Positions 1-9,416 of a DNA stretch of 64,000 bases are shown here, piece by piece. Below the pieces are notes generated by a model. It was not told where the DNA came from. It saw nothing but the letters and a program-made list of their open reading frames with translations, and did no database searches. The position numbers and the translations under genes were made by a program. Where the stretch lies: positions 62,001-126,000 of the forward strand of contig NZ_BBJJ01000013.1 in the NCBI RefSeq assembly GCF_000739815.1. The letters run 5' to 3'. This stretch comes from Paraburkholderia mimosarum LMG 23256 = NBRC 106338 (GTDB lineage Bacteria; Pseudomonadota; Gammaproteobacteria; Burkholderiales; Burkholderiaceae). How positions within the stretch are numbered: position 1 is the stretch's first letter; each line of letters opens with the position of its first letter.

Positions 1-353
1 GTAACGGCTCGTCGGTTGGTTGACGAAAGAGTCAACTGCAGGCCGCGAGTGTCGTGAGCATTCGCGCAGGACGTCGCGGCCGCGAGCAGCTTAGATCAGC
101 TCCTATTGGGGGAGTTGCGCAAGCGGTGTCGAGGGACGTGTCGGCAGTTTAGGGAGCTGTGTCGGCAACTGTGATGGAAGCTGGGTCTGAGCTTGAGACC
201 GTTGCGAACCTGCACGCAGCCCATCGTCTCGTTCGTTGGCAAGATGGAAACAAACAATTGCGATCAGCCATTCAAGGTCTGCGGCGCATATACTTTCCGC
301 CGTCACCTCATCCATCAGGTGCCGGATTCTTATTGTTCAGAGAAGGAGTACTT
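1..353. other. Leading non-coding stretch
   Basis: I find no convincing gene here. Around positions 115-175 the plus strand carries imperfect short repeats built on gtgtcg/ggag, which produce a low-complexity QLPxQLP string if read on the minus strand; that reading has no ribosome binding site and looks spurious. The stretch probably holds the promoter of the small gene at 354. Confidence 0.4.
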
Positions 354-536
354 ATGGAAAAGCAATTCATCGCGAGGATCGATAAAGCAAGACCAGAAAG
401 CGCTCACCAGATCGTACAGGCCGCGCTTCGCAGTGCTGCTACGGCATCCACGCCCAATGGCGCCATCGACCTGCTTGGCGAGGCCCTGCTGGAACTGGAG
501 CGCCTGCTTGCACTGAATAGCGAGCAGATGCACTGA
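354..536 (+). CDS. Small hypothetical protein (60 aa)
   Basis: This 60-residue protein was not recognised. The start is chosen because AAGGAG lies 7 nt upstream of the ATG; the frame stays open further upstream to 159, but nothing there supports an earlier start. The product is predicted helical and soluble, with a basic N-terminus (MEKQFIARIDKARP) and a leucine/glutamate-rich C-terminal helix around residues 40-55. It has no signal peptide, cysteines or membrane segment. It sits 55 nt before another small hypothetical gene and may be transcribed with it. The function is unknown. Confidence 0.55.
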   Translation: MEKQFIARIDKARPESAHQIVQAALRSAATASTPNGAIDLLGEALLELERLLALNSEQMH

Positions 537-591
537 ACCTCATCGGCTGACGTGTCACCGGGAACAGATGCAACACTCCAGTGAGGGATCA

Positions 592-1002
592 ATGAGGAAG
601 TCACTTGCCGCGCTGCTCCTGCCGATCATGGTCCATGCCAATGCGGCTACCGATGCGTCAATCGAGACCATAGTCGTGGGCGCTCCGGCCGCTGATTCGA
701 ACGGTGGTTTCATGGTACTGGCGTCGGCGGATCAGAAATGTCGCTACTACGGCGACGTTTGGGAAAGGTCGCGGGAACCCCGCGGCCTCGTTGAGCAGAT
801 CAAGGCGATGCCGCGTGGCGGGAAGATTTACGAATGGGTGGCTGTCGTCAGGTATTCTGCATGCGTGCAGCCGGACGGTACGGAATTCAGCAAGCCCGTT
901 TCACTGGTTTCACCGGCTGGCAAGCGCTTCCATATCGGGGATAGTGCCGTGCTGCGAGCGGCAACGCACGCCGCGGAAGCGAGTGGAACAGACCATAGTT
1001 GA
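592..1002 (+). CDS. Small secreted hypothetical protein
   Basis: The gene encodes about 136 residues with an N-terminal Sec-type signal (MRKSLAALLLPIMVHANA, probable cleavage after the alanine-rich stretch), so the product is probably periplasmic. The ATG at 592 is preferred over an in-frame ATG at 568 because GAGGGA precedes it at good spacing and it begins directly with the charged n-region of the signal. The mature part has two cysteines (in the QKCRYY and YSACVQ segments) that could form a disulfide. No known domain was recognised. It precedes the AI-2E-family transporter gene by about 185 nt. Confidence 0.55.
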   Translation: MRKSLAALLLPIMVHANAATDASIETIVVGAPAADSNGGFMVLASADQKCRYYGDVWERSREPRGLVEQIKAMPRGGKIYEWVAVVRYSACVQPDGTEFSKPVSLVSPAGKRFHIGDSAVLRAATHAAEASGTDHS

Positions 1003-1186
1003 CGTTGTAAGCAATAGTGATGTTAATATCACATATGCGGATTGCCGATGTATCGCCGCTGTCCCGATGCGGTGTCCGAAAATGCGGGGTGATGACGGCA
1101 GGGTAAAGTCAGCGCATGCGAGTCAAGCCATTTTGCGGCGCCGCTCGCGTGCCAATCAGATCTTTAAACGCCGAAAGGTCATACCT

Positions 1187-2242
1187 ATGACTGTCTACCA
1201 TCGCCAATCATTGTTCTGGGGAGCCGTTGCGCTATCGGCTGGCGTCCTGCTATGGATCCTGCGTCCCGTCCTTACGCCGTTTCTGCTCGGTGCCATGATT
1301 GCGTACGTTTTGCAGCCAGGCGTCGAGTGGCTCGTACGTCATCGCGTACCCCGCGGTCTCGCGGCGTTCGTCATGATTTCCCTGTTCGCGTCGCTTGTTC
1401 TGCTGTTTGTTTTGCTGGTATTCGTGGTCATCCAGAGAGAAGGGCCCGAGCTGGCAAGACAGGCGCCTTCGTTGGCGACCAAACTTGACGCGACGCTGAA
1501 GCCCCGGCTGGCTTTCCTGGGAATCCACTATTCGCTCGATCTGGCGAGTGTCCGCGACGCATTGACGGCGCGACTGATCTCGGGCGAGCATGGCGCTGCC
1601 CTCGCTGTGTGGGAGTACTTGCGCACGAGCGGCAATATGATGATCAGCCTCGTGGGCAATGCGGTGCTGGTGCCGGTCGTTCTTTTCTATCTGCTGTACG
1701 ACAGGCACGAGGCGCTCGAGCGCATGGAGAGCTTTGTGCCGCGGCGCTGGCTTGGAAAAACTCGCCACTTCGTTGCGGAGATCGACCAGATGCTGGCGCA
1801 ATATCTCCGCGGGCAACTGCTCGTCGTCGTGATACTTGCGGTGTTTTACCCCATCGCGCTGACGATAGCCGGGCTGGACATCGCGCTGCCCGTCGGCCTT
1901 CTCACCGCACTTGCCGTGTTCGTGCCGTATATCGGATTCTCGACCGCGCTGGTTCTTGCGCTGCTCGCCGCGTTTCTGCAATTCGGGAACTGGTACGGCT
2001 TCGCAGCGGTGGCCGTCGTATATGGAATCGGACAGATACTCGAGAGTGTCGTTCTGACACCCAGGCTCGTTGGCGAGCGTATCGGCCTGCATCCGCTGGC
2101 GGTCATTTTCTCGTTGCTGGCGTTTGGGCAACTGTTCGGTTTCTTCGGCGTGCTGCTCGCGCTGCCTGTCAGTGCCATCGTTGTTTCTGCGTTGCGGGAA
2201 CTACGGCGGGGCTATCTGGCAAGTGCGCTTTACCAGGACTGA
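1187..2242 (+). CDS. AI-2E family transporter / PerM-like permease
   Basis: The product is a polytopic inner-membrane protein of about 351 residues with the layout of the AI-2E/UPF0118 (PerM, TqsA) family. It has paired hydrophobic helices at the N-terminus (about 10-60), a soluble amphipathic middle (about 70-150), then clustered transmembrane helices to the end, with family-like segments such as GLLTALAVFVPYIG and SLLAFGQLFGFFGVLLALP. Family members export small molecules or ions; the substrate here cannot be told. The frame is open from 704, but the ATG at 1187 is preceded by AAAGG and starts a normal-length family member. It converges on the TetR gene at 2321-3082. Confidence 0.85.
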   Translation: MTVYHRQSLFWGAVALSAGVLLWILRPVLTPFLLGAMIAYVLQPGVEWLVRHRVPRGLAAFVMISLFASLVLLFVLLVFVVIQREGPELARQAPSLATKLDATLKPRLAFLGIHYSLDLASVRDALTARLISGEHGAALAVWEYLRTSGNMMISLVGNAVLVPVVLFYLLYDRHEALERMESFVPRRWLGKTRHFVAEIDQMLAQYLRGQLLVVVILAVFYPIALTIAGLDIALPVGLLTALAVFVPYIGFSTALVLALLAAFLQFGNWYGFAAVAVVYGIGQILESVVLTPRLVGERIGLHPLAVIFSLLAFGQLFGFFGVLLALPVSAIVVSALRELRRGYLASALYQD

Positions 2243-2320
2243 TCGTTTCCAGATCAGCGCGGATGAGGCCCGATTGCCTGAGCGGGCCCGTGGCGCCTCG
2301 CCCCAGGCCGCCATATCCCT

Positions 2321-3082
2321 TCAGATGCGCGCGGTTTGAGCGGGCACAGGGAGTGGACGGCGAGCAATCTTTTCGGCCTCCGCGCGCTTGATGCCGAACG
2401 CCTGCAACACGATGGCCGCCGTGCTCTCGGCAAACTTTTCGTGCCTGGATCGAAGGGCCTTTCGTGCGCGAACCGCGCGCTTTGAAGAGCCGGAGAGGTG
2501 AAGCTCGGCGGCGACTCCCGCGGCGACAGTGCCGATCACGGAAAAGACACACATCAGTTCGTCCGCGACGATGAAGCGTCGTTCCGAAATTCCTCTCTTC
2601 GTATCCCGCAGCAGCCGCTGCCCCAGCCCCCTGCTCAGTGCGCGCGTGGACAGCCCTTCGCGGATCAGGAGTTGCCCCCAAACGGGCTCCCGGTAGGCGC
2701 GCAAAAGCGTATGACGCACCGACACGGCAACCGCTTCGGCCGGGTCCGGCAACCCCGCGGCGAGGCGATCGAGCGTACTGGCGAATTCCTCGAACAGCCA
2801 TTCGACAAGCGCGGTGAAGATCCCTTCCTTCGAGTCGAAGTAGTTGTAGAAGGACCCGAATCCCACGTCGGCGGCGTTCGTGATCTCGGTGATCGTGACG
2901 CCGTCCATTCCCTTCTGTGCCACCAGTTCGAACGCGGCATCGAGCAGCCGGAGCCGCGTTTCGAGCTTGCGTCTGGCCACGCGCGGCGATCGCGTTGCGA
3001 CGGGTTCGCGGCCCGGACTCGATGGACTGGACCCCTTCAACGGTTGCCGACGGCTCGCGCGCGAACTCGGGACGTTGGGCAT
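2321..3082 (-). CDS. TetR-family repressor 1, divergent from efflux operon
   Basis: The 253-residue protein has a basic, disordered 40-residue N-terminal tail, then a TetR helix-turn-helix (about residues 43-90: ITEITNAADVGFGSFYNYFDSKEG) and an all-helical ligand-binding domain. Its start is firm: AAGGAGG lies just upstream of the ATG. The minus-strand promoter reads TTGTCA, 17 nt, TACAAT, placing transcription start about 20 nt before the ATG. It is divergent from the RND efflux operon and clearly paralogous to the TetR gene at 13223-13981: both share VGFGSFYN, the DPAE-VA-SVRHT-LRA segment and the ending KRAEAEKIA-RPLP. I infer that it represses the efflux operon and itself through the intervening dyad. 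Confidence 0.9.
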   Translation of the reverse strand: MPNVPSSRASRRQPLKGSSPSSPGREPVATRSPRVARRKLETRLRLLDAAFELVAQKGMDGVTITEITNAADVGFGSFYNYFDSKEGIFTALVEWLFEEFASTLDRLAAGLPDPAEAVAVSVRHTLLRAYREPVWGQLLIREGLSTRALSRGLGQRLLRDTKRGISERRFIVADELMCVFSVIGTVAAGVAAELHLSGSSKRAVRARKALRSRHEKFAESTAAIVLQAFGIKRAEAEKIARRPLPVPAQTARI

Positions 3083-3107
3083 GTTAGCTCCTCCTTTGTA
3101 TCCTCAG

Positions 3108-3162
3108 ATTGTAGATTCAAATCTCATAGTTGACAACATCATCAGGAATGGGTCTAATGTCA
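3108..3162. promoter_or_regulatory. Divergent promoters with 32-bp dyad operator (copy 1)
   Basis: Two overlapping divergent promoters are visible. Plus strand: TTGACA at 3130-3135, 17-nt spacer, TCTAAT at 3153-3158, reading towards the efflux operon. Minus strand: TTGTCA (3136-3131), 17-nt spacer, TACAAT (3113-3108), reading towards TetR 1. The two -35 boxes share TTGACAA. A dyad centred at 3146.5 has the form TGACA-N6-TCA-N4-TGG-N6-TGTCA (3131-3162). A second conserved motif, TAGATTCAAATCTC (3112-3125), lies between the TetR -10 and -35. The same cassette occurs at 14009-14063 with 41 of 55 bases identical by hand count. Confidence 0.75.
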
Positions 3163-3344
3163 CCCGCGCGGCGATGGAAGCGGAAACGGGCGGGACCGAG
3201 GGGTAGAGAACGCGTCTCCGGGACGTTGTAGCTGCCCAGCGCCCAAGTCCGCAAACGTCGTGCAGATGTGCGCGCGTGCATCAGCGAATGCGCCTGTCAA
3301 ATGGTGCGGATCCGCTTTGAGGCGCGTGTTGCTTACCCGATGCG

Positions 3345-4598
3345 ATGGCCTTTCAAAGAAGCATGCGCCGCCGTTCCATCGGGTCATCCTTTTCCACCCG
3401 AATTCATCACCTGCCTTGTGTGAACATCGTGAAACATTCCGGTCTTGTCGCGCTGAAACGAGTGCGCTCCCTGTTACCTTCCTTCTTTCCATCCACACGC
3501 AAGGCGACCGTCGTCGTCGCCGCGTGCAGCGCCATCGTCCTTAGTGCATGCCACCACCGCGACGTAGCGGTCGCCGAGGTCAAGCCCGTCGTCGCGCTGG
3601 CGGTTCATCCGGATGGGCGCGTCGACAGCACCTCGCTGCCCGCGCAGGTGCAGGCGCGTTATTCCACGCCTCTGTCGTTCCGGGTGGGCGGCAAGGTCAT
3701 CGAGCGGCGAGTGCGTATCGGCGATACGGTCAAGGCGGGACAGACGGTTGCGTTGCTCGACCCGACAGATCTGCAGAACAACCTCGTCAATGCGCGCGCG
3801 CAACTCGACGCCGCCGAGCATCGCCTCGTCTTCGCCAAGCAGCAGCTCGACCGCGATGAGGCGCAGGCGCGCGCAAACCTGATTGCGCCTGCGCAGCTGG
3901 AGCAAACTCAGGACGCCTACGCTTCCGCACTCGCGCAGCGCACTTCCGCGCTCGCCCAGATGGCGCTCGCGACGGATCACCTGCGCTACGCCACGCTTAC
4001 CGCGGACCACGACGGCGTCATCACATCGGAGGATGCGGATACCGGCCAGAACGTTCAGGCAACCCAGGCCGTGTATCACCTCGACTGGACCGGCGACGTC
4101 GATATCGTTTGCGATGCGCCCGAAAGGACCGTGGCCTCGCTGGCCGTCGGCAGCAAGGCGCGCGTCACCTTGCCCGCGCTGCCAGGCAAGACGTTCGAAG
4201 CGCAGGTGCGCGAGGTGTCGGCGGCGGCCGACGCGCAAAGCCGCACGTGGCGTGTGAAGCTCACGCTCACTTCGCCGGGCGCCGACGTGCGTCTTGGCAT
4301 GACCGCGAATGTCGCATTCAGCGCGGCCGACAATCTCGCTGCCGGCGGCCAGGTCTTTACGCTGCCGGTGACGGCGCTCTTTCACAAGGGTGAGAATCCG
4401 GCCGTGTGGGTCGTGCGTAAGGGCAGCGACACGCTCGAGTTGCGCCCCGTCACGATCGAGCGATACGACGAGCGCACGGTCTCGCTCAGTTCGGGACTGC
4501 GCGATGGCGACCGCGTGATCCTGCAGGGCGTGCATGCCGTGAGTTCCGGGCAGCAAGTGCAGGTGGTGCCTCCGCTGCATCCGGAGGGCTCGGTATGA
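3345..4598 (+). CDS. RND efflux periplasmic adaptor (HlyD/MFP family) lipoprotein
   Basis: This is the membrane-fusion subunit of a tripartite RND pump. It has a lipobox (IVLSAC, Cys about residue 69), a lipoyl/barrel-sandwich half (TPLSFRVGGKVIERRVRIGDTVKAGQ), an alpha-hairpin coiled coil (about 135-200), the second lipoyl half (LTADHDGVI), then beta-barrel and membrane-proximal domains. The start is uncertain: no strong ribosome binding site precedes the ATG at 3345, and GTG codons at 3420 and 3429 would give a shorter leader more typical of a lipoprotein. It overlaps the pump gene by ATGA. The upstream dyad operator implies control by TetR 1. Confidence 0.9.
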   Translation: MAFQRSMRRRSIGSSFSTRIHHLPCVNIVKHSGLVALKRVRSLLPSFFPSTRKATVVVAACSAIVLSACHHRDVAVAEVKPVVALAVHPDGRVDSTSLPAQVQARYSTPLSFRVGGKVIERRVRIGDTVKAGQTVALLDPTDLQNNLVNARAQLDAAEHRLVFAKQQLDRDEAQARANLIAPAQLEQTQDAYASALAQRTSALAQMALATDHLRYATLTADHDGVITSEDADTGQNVQATQAVYHLDWTGDVDIVCDAPERTVASLAVGSKARVTLPALPGKTFEAQVREVSAAADAQSRTWRVKLTLTSPGADVRLGMTANVAFSAADNLAAGGQVFTLPVTALFHKGENPAVWVVRKGSDTLELRPVTIERYDERTVSLSSGLRDGDRVILQGVHAVSSGQQVQVVPPLHPEGSV

Positions 4599-7500
4599 AC
4601 GCGCGCGACGAAGAAAACGCGCTCGAACGCGCGCCGGCGAACGCTTCTGGCGAGGAACGCGCGAGCGGTACGGGCTTCAACCTCTCCGCGTGGGCGCTGG
4701 CACACCAGCAGCTCGTGATTTTCCTGATCGGGCTGGCCACGCTTTTCGGCGTAATTGGCTATACGAAGCTTGCGCAGTCGGAAGACCCGCCGTTCACGTT
4801 CCGCACGATGGTGATCAAGACGTACTGGCCGGGCGCGACCGCCCGCGAAGTGCAGGAACAGATCACGGACCGGATCGGCCGCCAGCTGCAGGCGGCGCCG
4901 TATGTCGACAACATCAAGAGCTACTCGCGTCCCGGCGAGTCGATGATCTTCTTCGCGATGAAGGACTCGGCGCCCGTCAAGGATGTGCCCGAGACCTGGT
5001 ACCAGGTTCGCAAGAAGGTGGGCGATATCCGCGCGACGCTTCCCGTGGGCACGGCAGGACCGTTCTTCAACGATGAGTTCGGTGACGTCTACACGAACAT
5101 CTACGCGCTAGAAGGCGACGGCTTCACGCCCGCGCAACTGCACGACTACGCGGACCAGCTGCGTACGGTTCTGCTGCGCGTGCCGGGCGTTGCCAAGGTC
5201 GATTACTTCGGCGACCCTGATCAGCATGTCTTCGTCGAGATTTCGAATGCGCAGCTCACGCGTCTTTCGATCACGCCTCAGCAGCTCGCCCAGGCAATCG
5301 ACGCGCAGAACGCCGTCGCGCCCGTCGGCACCATCACGACGGCGGACGACCGCGTATTCGTGCGTCCGAGCGGCGCCTTCAAGGACGAGCGCGCGCTTGC
5401 GGACACGCTGATCACCGTGAACAAGCGCTCGTTCCGTCTTGGCGACATTGCCACCATCAAGCGCGGCTATGACGATCCGCCCGTGACGCAAGTGCGCGTT
5501 GGCGGCCAGGCGGTGCTTGGCATCGGCGTGACGATGCAAAAGGGCGGCGATGTCATCGATCTCGGCAAGGCGCTCGACGCGAAGACTGCCGAACTACAGG
5601 CAACGCTGCCCGCGGGTCTGAAGCTTGTCGCCGTTTCGAGCATGCCGCACGCGGTCAAGCACTCGGTGGACGATTTCGTCGAGGCGGTTGGTGAAGCGGT
5701 GGCGATCGTGCTGGTCGTGAGCCTCGTTTCGCTCGGCCTGCGCACGGGCATGGTGGTTGTGATCACGATCCCGATGGTGCTCGCCGTGACCGCGCTGTGC
5801 ATGCATATCTTCGGTATCGGGCTGGACAAGGTCTCCCTCGGTACGCTCGTGCTGGCGCTCGGCCTGCTCGTCGACGACGCGATCATTGCCGTCGAGATGA
5901 TGGCGGTGAAGCTGGAGCAGGGCTGGAGCCGCATGCGCGCGGCGGCGTTTGCGTATTCGAGCACGGCATTTCCGATGCTGACCGGAACGCTTGTGACCGT
6001 CTCGGGCTTCCTGCCCATCGCGCTGGCGAAATCGAGCACGGGGGAGTACACGCGCTCGATCTTCGAGGTGTCGGCCATCGCGCTGATCGTCTCGTGGTTC
6101 GCGGCGGTCGTACTGGTGCCGCTGCTCGGCTTTCACCTGCTGCCCGAGCGGAAGGTTCACGCTGGAGCCGGACACGACCATGAGCATGCGGTGTACAACA
6201 CGGGCTTCTACCGACGCCTGTCGGGCTGGGTCACGTGGTGCATCGAGCGGCGCGGGGTGGTGCTTGGCGTGACTTGCGGGCTGTTCGCGCTCGCCATGGT
6301 TGCGTTCACGCGCGTGCCGCAGCAGTTCTTCCCGAACTCCGAACGTCCCGAACTGCTGGTCGACATCAGGCTGCCGGAAGGCGCCTCGTTCGAGGCGACG
6401 CTGCGTGAATCGAAGCGGCTCGAGAAGGTCCTCGACGGCAAGGCCGGCATCGACCACTACGTCGACTTCGTCGGCACGGGTGCGCCGCGCTTCTATCTCC
6501 CGCTCGATCAGCAGCTCCAGCAGCCCAATTTCGCGCAGTTCGTGATCACGGCGAAAGACGTCGAAACGCGCGAGGAACTGATGCACTGGCTCGACGCGAA
6601 ACTGGAGAAGGACTTTTCCGGTGCCCGCACACGGGTGGCGCGACTCGAAAACGGTCCGCCCGTGGGCTTTCCGATCAAGTTCCGCGTGAGCGGCGACGAT
6701 ATCGCTACGGTGCGATCGATCGCGGATACGGTCGCGGAGAAAGTGCGTGCCGATTCGCGCACGCGCAACGTCCAGTTCGACTGGGACGAGCCGGCCGAAC
6801 GCTCGATCTCGTTCGAGATCGACCAGAACCGCGCGCGCCAGCTTGGCGTCACCTCAGCGGACGTGTCGAGCTTCCTCGCCATGACGCTGTCCGGCTACAC
6901 CGTCACGCAGTACCGCGAGCGCGACAAGCTGATCAACGTCGATCTGCGTGCGCCGAAGAGCGAGCGCGTCGATCCCGCCAAGCTCACGAGCCTTGCGATG
7001 CCGACACCGAACGGCCCGGTTCCGCTCGGCTCGCTCGGACATGTGCGCGACACGCTCGAGTACGGCGTGATCTGGGAGCGCGATCGCCAGCCGACCATCA
7101 CCGTGCAGGCCGACGTGCGCGGCGACGCGCAGGGCATCGACGTGACGCACGACATCGAGAACGCACTCACGGCGGTGCGCGCGAAGCTGCCTGTGGGCTA
7201 CCGGATCGAGGTGGGAGGCGCGGTCGAGGAGAGCGTGAAGGGCCAGACGTCGATCAACGCCGAAATGCCGCTGATGATCATTGCGGTGCTGACGCTGCTG
7301 ATGATCCAGCTGAAGAACTTCGCGCGCACCTTCATCGTGGTGCTCACCGCACCGCTGGGTCTGATCGGCGTGGTGACGGCGCTCCTGTTGTTCGGCAAGC
7401 CGTTTGGCTTCGTCGCGTTGCTTGGCGTGATCGCGATGTTCGGCATCATCATGCGCAATTCCGTGATCCTGGTGGACCAGATCGACCAGGACATCGCGGC

Positions 7501-7768
7501 GGGGCACGCGCGCTTCGACGCCATCATCGGCGCCACGGTGCGGCGCTTCAGGCCGATCATGCTGACGGCCGCCGCCGCCGTGCTCGCGCTGATTCCGCTG
7601 CTGCGCTCGGGCTTCTTCGGGCCGATGGCGACTGCGCTGATGGGCGGCATCACCGTCGCCACGTTGTTGACGGTGTTCTTCCTGCCGGCGCTCTACGCGA
7701 CCTGCTTCAGGGTCCGCAGTGACGAGCGCGGCGAGCAACCGGTCATCGTCGAGCATACGGAGGGTTGA
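4595..7768 (+). CDS. RND efflux pump inner-membrane permease
   Basis: This is a 1057-residue proton-driven RND pump (AcrB/MexK/TriC-like superfamily) of normal length. The first transmembrane helix is at about 37-55, a periplasmic porter domain follows, then a helix bundle with the proton-relay segment LGTLVLALGLLVDDAIIAVE (paired aspartates in TM4). A second periplasmic domain and a C-terminal helix bundle follow (GFVALLGVIAMFGIIMRNSVILVDQ). The N-terminus is extended and charged compared with AcrB. It starts inside the stop codon of the adaptor gene and is followed 2 nt later by the outer-membrane lipoprotein gene, so the pump is complete. Substrate is unknown; the shared operator with the aromatic island suggests phenolics (inference). 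Confidence 0.95.
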   Translation: MNARDEENALERAPANASGEERASGTGFNLSAWALAHQQLVIFLIGLATLFGVIGYTKLAQSEDPPFTFRTMVIKTYWPGATAREVQEQITDRIGRQLQAAPYVDNIKSYSRPGESMIFFAMKDSAPVKDVPETWYQVRKKVGDIRATLPVGTAGPFFNDEFGDVYTNIYALEGDGFTPAQLHDYADQLRTVLLRVPGVAKVDYFGDPDQHVFVEISNAQLTRLSITPQQLAQAIDAQNAVAPVGTITTADDRVFVRPSGAFKDERALADTLITVNKRSFRLGDIATIKRGYDDPPVTQVRVGGQAVLGIGVTMQKGGDVIDLGKALDAKTAELQATLPAGLKLVAVSSMPHAVKHSVDDFVEAVGEAVAIVLVVSLVSLGLRTGMVVVITIPMVLAVTALCMHIFGIGLDKVSLGTLVLALGLLVDDAIIAVEMMAVKLEQGWSRMRAAAFAYSSTAFPMLTGTLVTVSGFLPIALAKSSTGEYTRSIFEVSAIALIVSWFAAVVLVPLLGFHLLPERKVHAGAGHDHEHAVYNTGFYRRLSGWVTWCIERRGVVLGVTCGLFALAMVAFTRVPQQFFPNSERPELLVDIRLPEGASFEATLRESKRLEKVLDGKAGIDHYVDFVGTGAPRFYLPLDQQLQQPNFAQFVITAKDVETREELMHWLDAKLEKDFSGARTRVARLENGPPVGFPIKFRVSGDDIATVRSIADTVAEKVRADSRTRNVQFDWDEPAERSISFEIDQNRARQLGVTSADVSSFLAMTLSGYTVTQYRERDKLINVDLRAPKSERVDPAKLTSLAMPTPNGPVPLGSLGHVRDTLEYGVIWERDRQPTITVQADVRGDAQGIDVTHDIENALTAVRAKLPVGYRIEVGGAVEESVKGQTSINAEMPLMIIAVLTLLMIQLKNFARTFIVVLTAPLGLIGVVTALLLFGKPFGFVALLGVIAMFGIIMRNSVILVDQIDQDIAAGHARFDAIIGATVRRFRPIMLTAAAAVLALIPLLRSGFFGPMATALMGGITVATLLTVFFLPALYATCFRVRSDERGEQPVIVEHTEG

Positions 7769-7770
7769 TC

Positions 7771-9252
7771 ATGAGTTTTCCTTACAAAATATCCATGCTT
7801 GCGGTGGCTGCGGCGCTCACCATGGCGGCATGCTCGTTCGGGCCCAGCGGCGAGCCGCCTGCGATGCCGTCTCCCGAGCATTACGGTTCGCAGGCGCAGC
7901 CTGCGAAGACGGTGGCAGCGGGTGGCGTGGCGCAGACCTTCGATGTCGGCGCCACGGCGGGGCCGCAATGGTGGCAGCTCTACCACTGCGCCGCGCTGGA
8001 CGCACTCGTCGACGAAGGACTGCGCAACAGCCCGACGCTCGCGGCTACCCAGCGTACGCTCGCATCGGCGCAGGAGCAGTTGCGCGCACAGATCGGCTCA
8101 TCGACGCTGCCATCGATCGATGGCACCGCGCAGGTCCAGCGCGCCCGCTCACCGGTCGCGCCCCAGCTCGGTCTGCCCGAGCAGGTGCAATACAACTTCT
8201 TTGCCGGGCAGCTGCAGGCGCATTACACGTTCGACCTGTTCGGCCAGACGCGCTATGCGAACTCCGCGAGCGCGGCCCGTGTGAACGTGCAGGCGTTCGA
8301 ACTGGTAGCGTCGCGCCGTGCGCTCGCTGCAAACATCGTGGCCGCCACGATCAACGCGGCGGCCCTCGATCGGGAGATTGCGCTCACCGAGCGGCTCGTC
8401 GCCGTGTCGAACGATGCGGCGAACGAAGACGCGCAGCGCTACGCGCTCGGCGCGGTCTCGCGAGCCCAGGCGTTCGAGTCGAAACAGGACGCGGCTTCCA
8501 TCGCGGCGACGTTGCCCGCGCTGCGTCAGCAACGCGCGACTGCGGTTCATGCACTCGCGGTGCTGATCGGCCGTACACCGGACAATGCCCCGAGCGTGCC
8601 GGATCTGGACAGCCTGTCGCTGCCCGAGCACGTGCCCGTCGCCGTGCCTTCGGACCTGTTGCGCTCGCGGCCGGACATCCAGGCAGCGGACGCCGCCGTC
8701 AAGGCCGCAGCCGCCGACGTGGGCGAGGCGACGGCGCAGCTCTTCCCGAGCCTCTCGCTGACGGGCGCGATGGGTCGCGGCGGCTTCAGCTGGCCGGCAG
8801 TGGTTTCGGGTGCGGGCGGGCTGTGGGCCATCGGGGCCAGCCTCTCGCAGCCGATCTTCCATGGCGGCGCGCTGTTCGCGCAGCGCCGCGCCTCGATCGA
8901 CGCATACGACGCCGCCGTGCTGCACTACAAGGCGACCGTGCTGTCCGCGTTCCAGGACGTGGCGAATTCGCTCGCCGCGCTGGATAACGACGCACAGACT
9001 CTCGCGTCGAGCGAAGTCGCCGCCGATGCCGCGCGTACGGCTTTCGACGACACCGCGTCGCGCCATCGCCTGGGCTCGCTGCCTTCGGCGGCGACGCACG
9101 CCAGCGAGTCGCGCTACCTGAACGCACAGATCGCTGAGGCGCGCGCCGCTGGGCAGCGCATGGGCGATACGGCGGCGCTCTTCCAGGCGATGGGAGAACT
9201 GCCCGAGGCTCAGCAAGCGAGCGCATCGACCGCAAAAACCGGGCGCTCGTAA
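7771..9252 (+). CDS. NodT-family outer-membrane efflux lipoprotein
   Basis: This is the TolC-like outer-membrane channel of the tripartite pump, 493 residues. It has a lipoprotein signal ending TMAAC (Cys about 21), the family start pattern around QWWQLYH, and two outer-membrane-efflux-protein repeats with long helices, including the hallmark VPSDLLRSRPDIQAAD-A segment and GASLSQPIFHGG. GGAGGG directly precedes the ATG at 7771; a TTG at 7765 is in frame but less likely. It is the last gene of the efflux operon; about 160 nt separate it from the pqi operon. Confidence 0.93.
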   Translation: MSFPYKISMLAVAAALTMAACSFGPSGEPPAMPSPEHYGSQAQPAKTVAAGGVAQTFDVGATAGPQWWQLYHCAALDALVDEGLRNSPTLAATQRTLASAQEQLRAQIGSSTLPSIDGTAQVQRARSPVAPQLGLPEQVQYNFFAGQLQAHYTFDLFGQTRYANSASAARVNVQAFELVASRRALAANIVAATINAAALDREIALTERLVAVSNDAANEDAQRYALGAVSRAQAFESKQDAASIAATLPALRQQRATAVHALAVLIGRTPDNAPSVPDLDSLSLPEHVPVAVPSDLLRSRPDIQAADAAVKAAAADVGEATAQLFPSLSLTGAMGRGGFSWPAVVSGAGGLWAIGASLSQPIFHGGALFAQRRASIDAYDAAVLHYKATVLSAFQDVANSLAALDNDAQTLASSEVAADAARTAFDDTASRHRLGSLPSAATHASESRYLNAQIAEARAAGQRMGDTAALFQAMGELPEAQQASASTAKTGRS

Positions 9253-9416
9253 AACGCGAGGGCAAATCCGGCAGGACCGCCCTCGCCTTTCAGCAGTGGT
9301 TCGAGCCACGTCGATAGCCGTTGGACACACATCGATCGCCGGCCCGGTCCGCGCTCGCACGCGGATCCGGGCCTGCTGCGAGTGTGAATGCCTCCGGATT
9401 TTCGCTTCATTTCCGT

